DNA of 64,000 nucleotides from Shewanella xiamenensis (lineage in GTDB: Bacteria; Pseudomonadota; Gammaproteobacteria; Enterobacterales; Shewanellaceae), in contig NZ_BMOP01000001.1 in assembly GCF_014647135.1 (NCBI RefSeq), forward strand, positions 310,001 to 374,000, written 5' to 3'. This document shows, piece after piece, positions 62,664 through 64,000 of this stretch. The notes under the pieces were generated by a model. The model saw nothing but the letters and a program-made list of their open reading frames with translations, was not told the origin of the DNA and did no database searches. A program made the translations under genes and the position numbers. Each line of letters begins with the position of its first letter. Position 1 is the first letter of the stretch.

Positions 62664-63425
62664 GTGTACGCAGATACTCAAAATGATATTACTCGGCAAG
62701 TTGTGCGAGTTGCACAACTCTTGCTGGCCTACGGTGCTGAATCTGATTTAGTTGAAGAAATCAGCCAGCGCCTAGGTCAGGCCTTAGGCTTAGCAAGTAT
62801 CGAGCTTTCTATTTCCTCCAATTCCCTCGTGTTAACGAGTTTAGTTCATGGTCGCTGTATCACGACAACGCGTCGGATCCGTGAGCATGGCATTAACATG
62901 ACCATAGTGTGTGAGTTACAACGTATTTGTTTACTTGCAGAAAAAGGCCTCTATGGCCCCAATGAAGTGCGCAAACGTTTAGCCCGCATCGAGCCTAAGA
63001 CCTATCCTCCTTATCTTGTTATATTGATGATAGGCTTATCCTGCGCGAGTTTTTGTCATCTCTTTAATGGTGATGTCGCGGCTTCTATTATTACCTTTTT
63101 CGCCTCTGCAGTGGGAATGTCGGTGCGCCTTGCGATTGCAAAGCGGCATTTTAATTTGCTGGTGAATTTTGCGGTGACGGCATTTGTCACTAGCATGTTG
63201 GCGCAGACGGGTTATGTATTCAACTTGAGTGAGACTCCGCAGGCGGCTATGGCGGCCAGTGTATTAATGCTGGTGCCGGGATTCCCAATGATCAATGCGA
63301 TTTCTGATATGGTTAAGGGGCATATGAACGTGGGCATTTCCCGTTGGGGACATGCAACATTACTGACGGTTTCTTCGGTCATTGGGATTACAATCGCAAT
63401 GCAACTTGGTGGTATTTTTCTGTGA
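62664..63425 (+). CDS. yjjP: YjjP, ThrE-family exporter subunit
   Basis: A 253-residue inner-membrane protein of the ThrE_1 (DUF1212) family. A soluble N-terminal domain (about 1-115) precedes about five helices. YjjP and YjjB together export succinate in E. coli, and the ThrE family exports threonine and serine. GTG start at 62664. Its stop overlaps the yjjB start (TGATG), consistent with a two-subunit transporter. Confidence 0.9.
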   Translation: MYADTQNDITRQVVRVAQLLLAYGAESDLVEEISQRLGQALGLASIELSISSNSLVLTSLVHGRCITTTRRIREHGINMTIVCELQRICLLAEKGLYGPNEVRKRLARIEPKTYPPYLVILMIGLSCASFCHLFNGDVAASIITFFASAVGMSVRLAIAKRHFNLLVNFAVTAFVTSMLAQTGYVFNLSETPQAAMAASVLMLVPGFPMINAISDMVKGHMNVGISRWGHATLLTVSSVIGITIAMQLGGIFL

Positions 63426-63895
63426 TGGAATTACTGACTATTTTGCTACACGATGCCTTTTTTTCAGCGATCCCTGCCATCGGCTTTGCCATGGTATTTA
63501 ATGTACCTAAACGCTTTTTAGTCTACTGTGCATTAGCTGGCGCAATTGGTCATAGCTCTCGCACACTTATGCTGCAATTTGGCTTACCCATTGAGTGGGC
63601 GACCTTTGCCGCTGCGGCCTTAGTGGGCACTATTACAATCGGGTTTGCAAAGCGTCATTTAGCGCCGCCGTTGATGTATGCAGTTGCTGCCATTATCCCC
63701 ATGATCCCAGGTACTTATGCATTCAATACTGTGATTGCCTTAGTGCAACTCACGGCACAATCGCAGGTAAGCCAAGAGCTAACAGGCCAAGTGATTAGTA
63801 ATGGGTTAAAAACAGTCTTTATTCTAGGGGCACTATCGGTTGGTTTAGCCTTGCCGAGTTTGTTGTACTTTAGAACCCGTCCAGTTATTAAATAA
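63425..63895 (+). CDS. yjjB: YjjB, ThrE-family exporter subunit
   Basis: A 156-residue inner-membrane protein of the ThrE_2 (DUF3815) family with four to five helices. It starts at ATG 63425 on the last base of the yjjP stop; a longer frame from 63344 overlaps yjjP and is not used. Conserved SSRTLMLQFG and MIPGTYAF match the family. Confidence 0.9.
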   Translation: MELLTILLHDAFFSAIPAIGFAMVFNVPKRFLVYCALAGAIGHSSRTLMLQFGLPIEWATFAAAALVGTITIGFAKRHLAPPLMYAVAAIIPMIPGTYAFNTVIALVQLTAQSQVSQELTGQVISNGLKTVFILGALSVGLALPSLLYFRTRPVIK

Positions 63896-63917
63896 AAACA
63901 ATTCCACAGGAGTGACC

Positions 63918-64000
63918 ATGCGCATTGCTATGATAGCCGCGATGGCAAACAATCGAGTCATCGGAAAAGACAATAAAATGCCATGGCATCTACCCGAAGA
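63918..64000 (+). CDS. folA: Dihydrofolate reductase, N-terminal part
   Basis: The window ends after 27 codons. MRIAMIAAMANNRVIG, then NKMPWHLPED, is the substrate- and NADPH-binding start of bacterial DHFR, with the Trp and catalytic Asp/Glu region just beginning. AGGAG lies 5 bp upstream of the ATG. It reduces dihydrofolate to tetrahydrofolate. Confidence 0.93.
   Translation, partial: MRIAMIAAMANNRVIGKDNKMPWHLPE

Overview
The window looks like chromosomal DNA of a gammaproteobacterium of the genus Shewanella, close to the S. oneidensis / MR-4 / MR-7 group. This rests on protein likeness and gene order recalled from that genus: cobA-cysD-cysN-SLC13-cysC, hemG, the exeM nuclease with fkpA upstream, a katB catalase, a GbpA-type chitin-binding LPMO, and ispB / rplU-rpmA-obgE-yjjP-yjjB-folA. 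Most of the DNA is ordinary, densely packed core genome. I see no rRNA, tRNA, CRISPR array, prophage or intact insertion sequence.

Layout. 1-2.4 kb: a degenerate S41-protease-like gene cut by the window edge, and outer-membrane phospholipase pldA. 2.8-8.6 kb: sulfate assimilation and siroheme operon. 8.6-13.8 kb: small housekeeping genes, including hemG with a b-type cytochrome, a DsbA-like protein with a GlyGly-CTERM tail, a J-domain protein and nfsB. 14-18.3 kb: the only clearly accessory stretch, with an orphan sugar-binding protein, a frameshifted Y1/RAYT transposase beside a 39-bp copy of its own 3' end, a broken nuclease-toxin-like fragment and an immunity-like gene. 18.3-24.5 kb: polar amino-acid ABC transporter, a beta-barrel protein, a LysR regulator divergent from a CidA/LrgA-LrgB pair, and an acetyltransferase. 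24.7-30.8 kb: CstA-type transporter, OpgG/OpgD-like lipoprotein, Pit phosphate transporter and a DUF72 protein. 31-36.2 kb: a signalling block with a diguanylate cyclase, a chemoreceptor and a CSS-EAL phosphodiesterase.

36-50 kb: M1 aminopeptidase lipoprotein, a leftward def-like / COG3014 / lpoB cluster, slyX, a WD40 lipoprotein, fkpA, exeM, small membrane proteins, a hotdog thioesterase and katB. katB is preceded by a 17-codon ORF with a strong Shine-Dalgarno sequence. 50.3-53 kb: a TMEM165/MneA-type manganese exporter and gbpA are divergent. Their shared 623-bp gap carries a yybP-ykoY (Mn2+) riboswitch for the exporter, and a c-di-GMP-I (GEMM) riboswitch plus a NagR-like palindrome on the promoter for gbpA. 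This is the richest regulatory region in the window. 53.6-64 kb: aromatic amino-acid permease, S46 peptidase, DUF3144, a pilin-like protein, ung, ispB, rplU-rpmA, obgE, yjjP-yjjB and the start of folA.

How the parts fit. The cys operon turns sulfate into activated sulfate and supplies the siroheme precursor for sulfite reductase. The diguanylate cyclase and EAL protein at 31-36 kb belong to the same second-messenger network that the riboswitch upstream of gbpA senses. ExeM and the DsbA-like protein both carry the sorting tail that a rhombosortase, not encoded here, would process. All calls come from reading the sequence; no database search was run.
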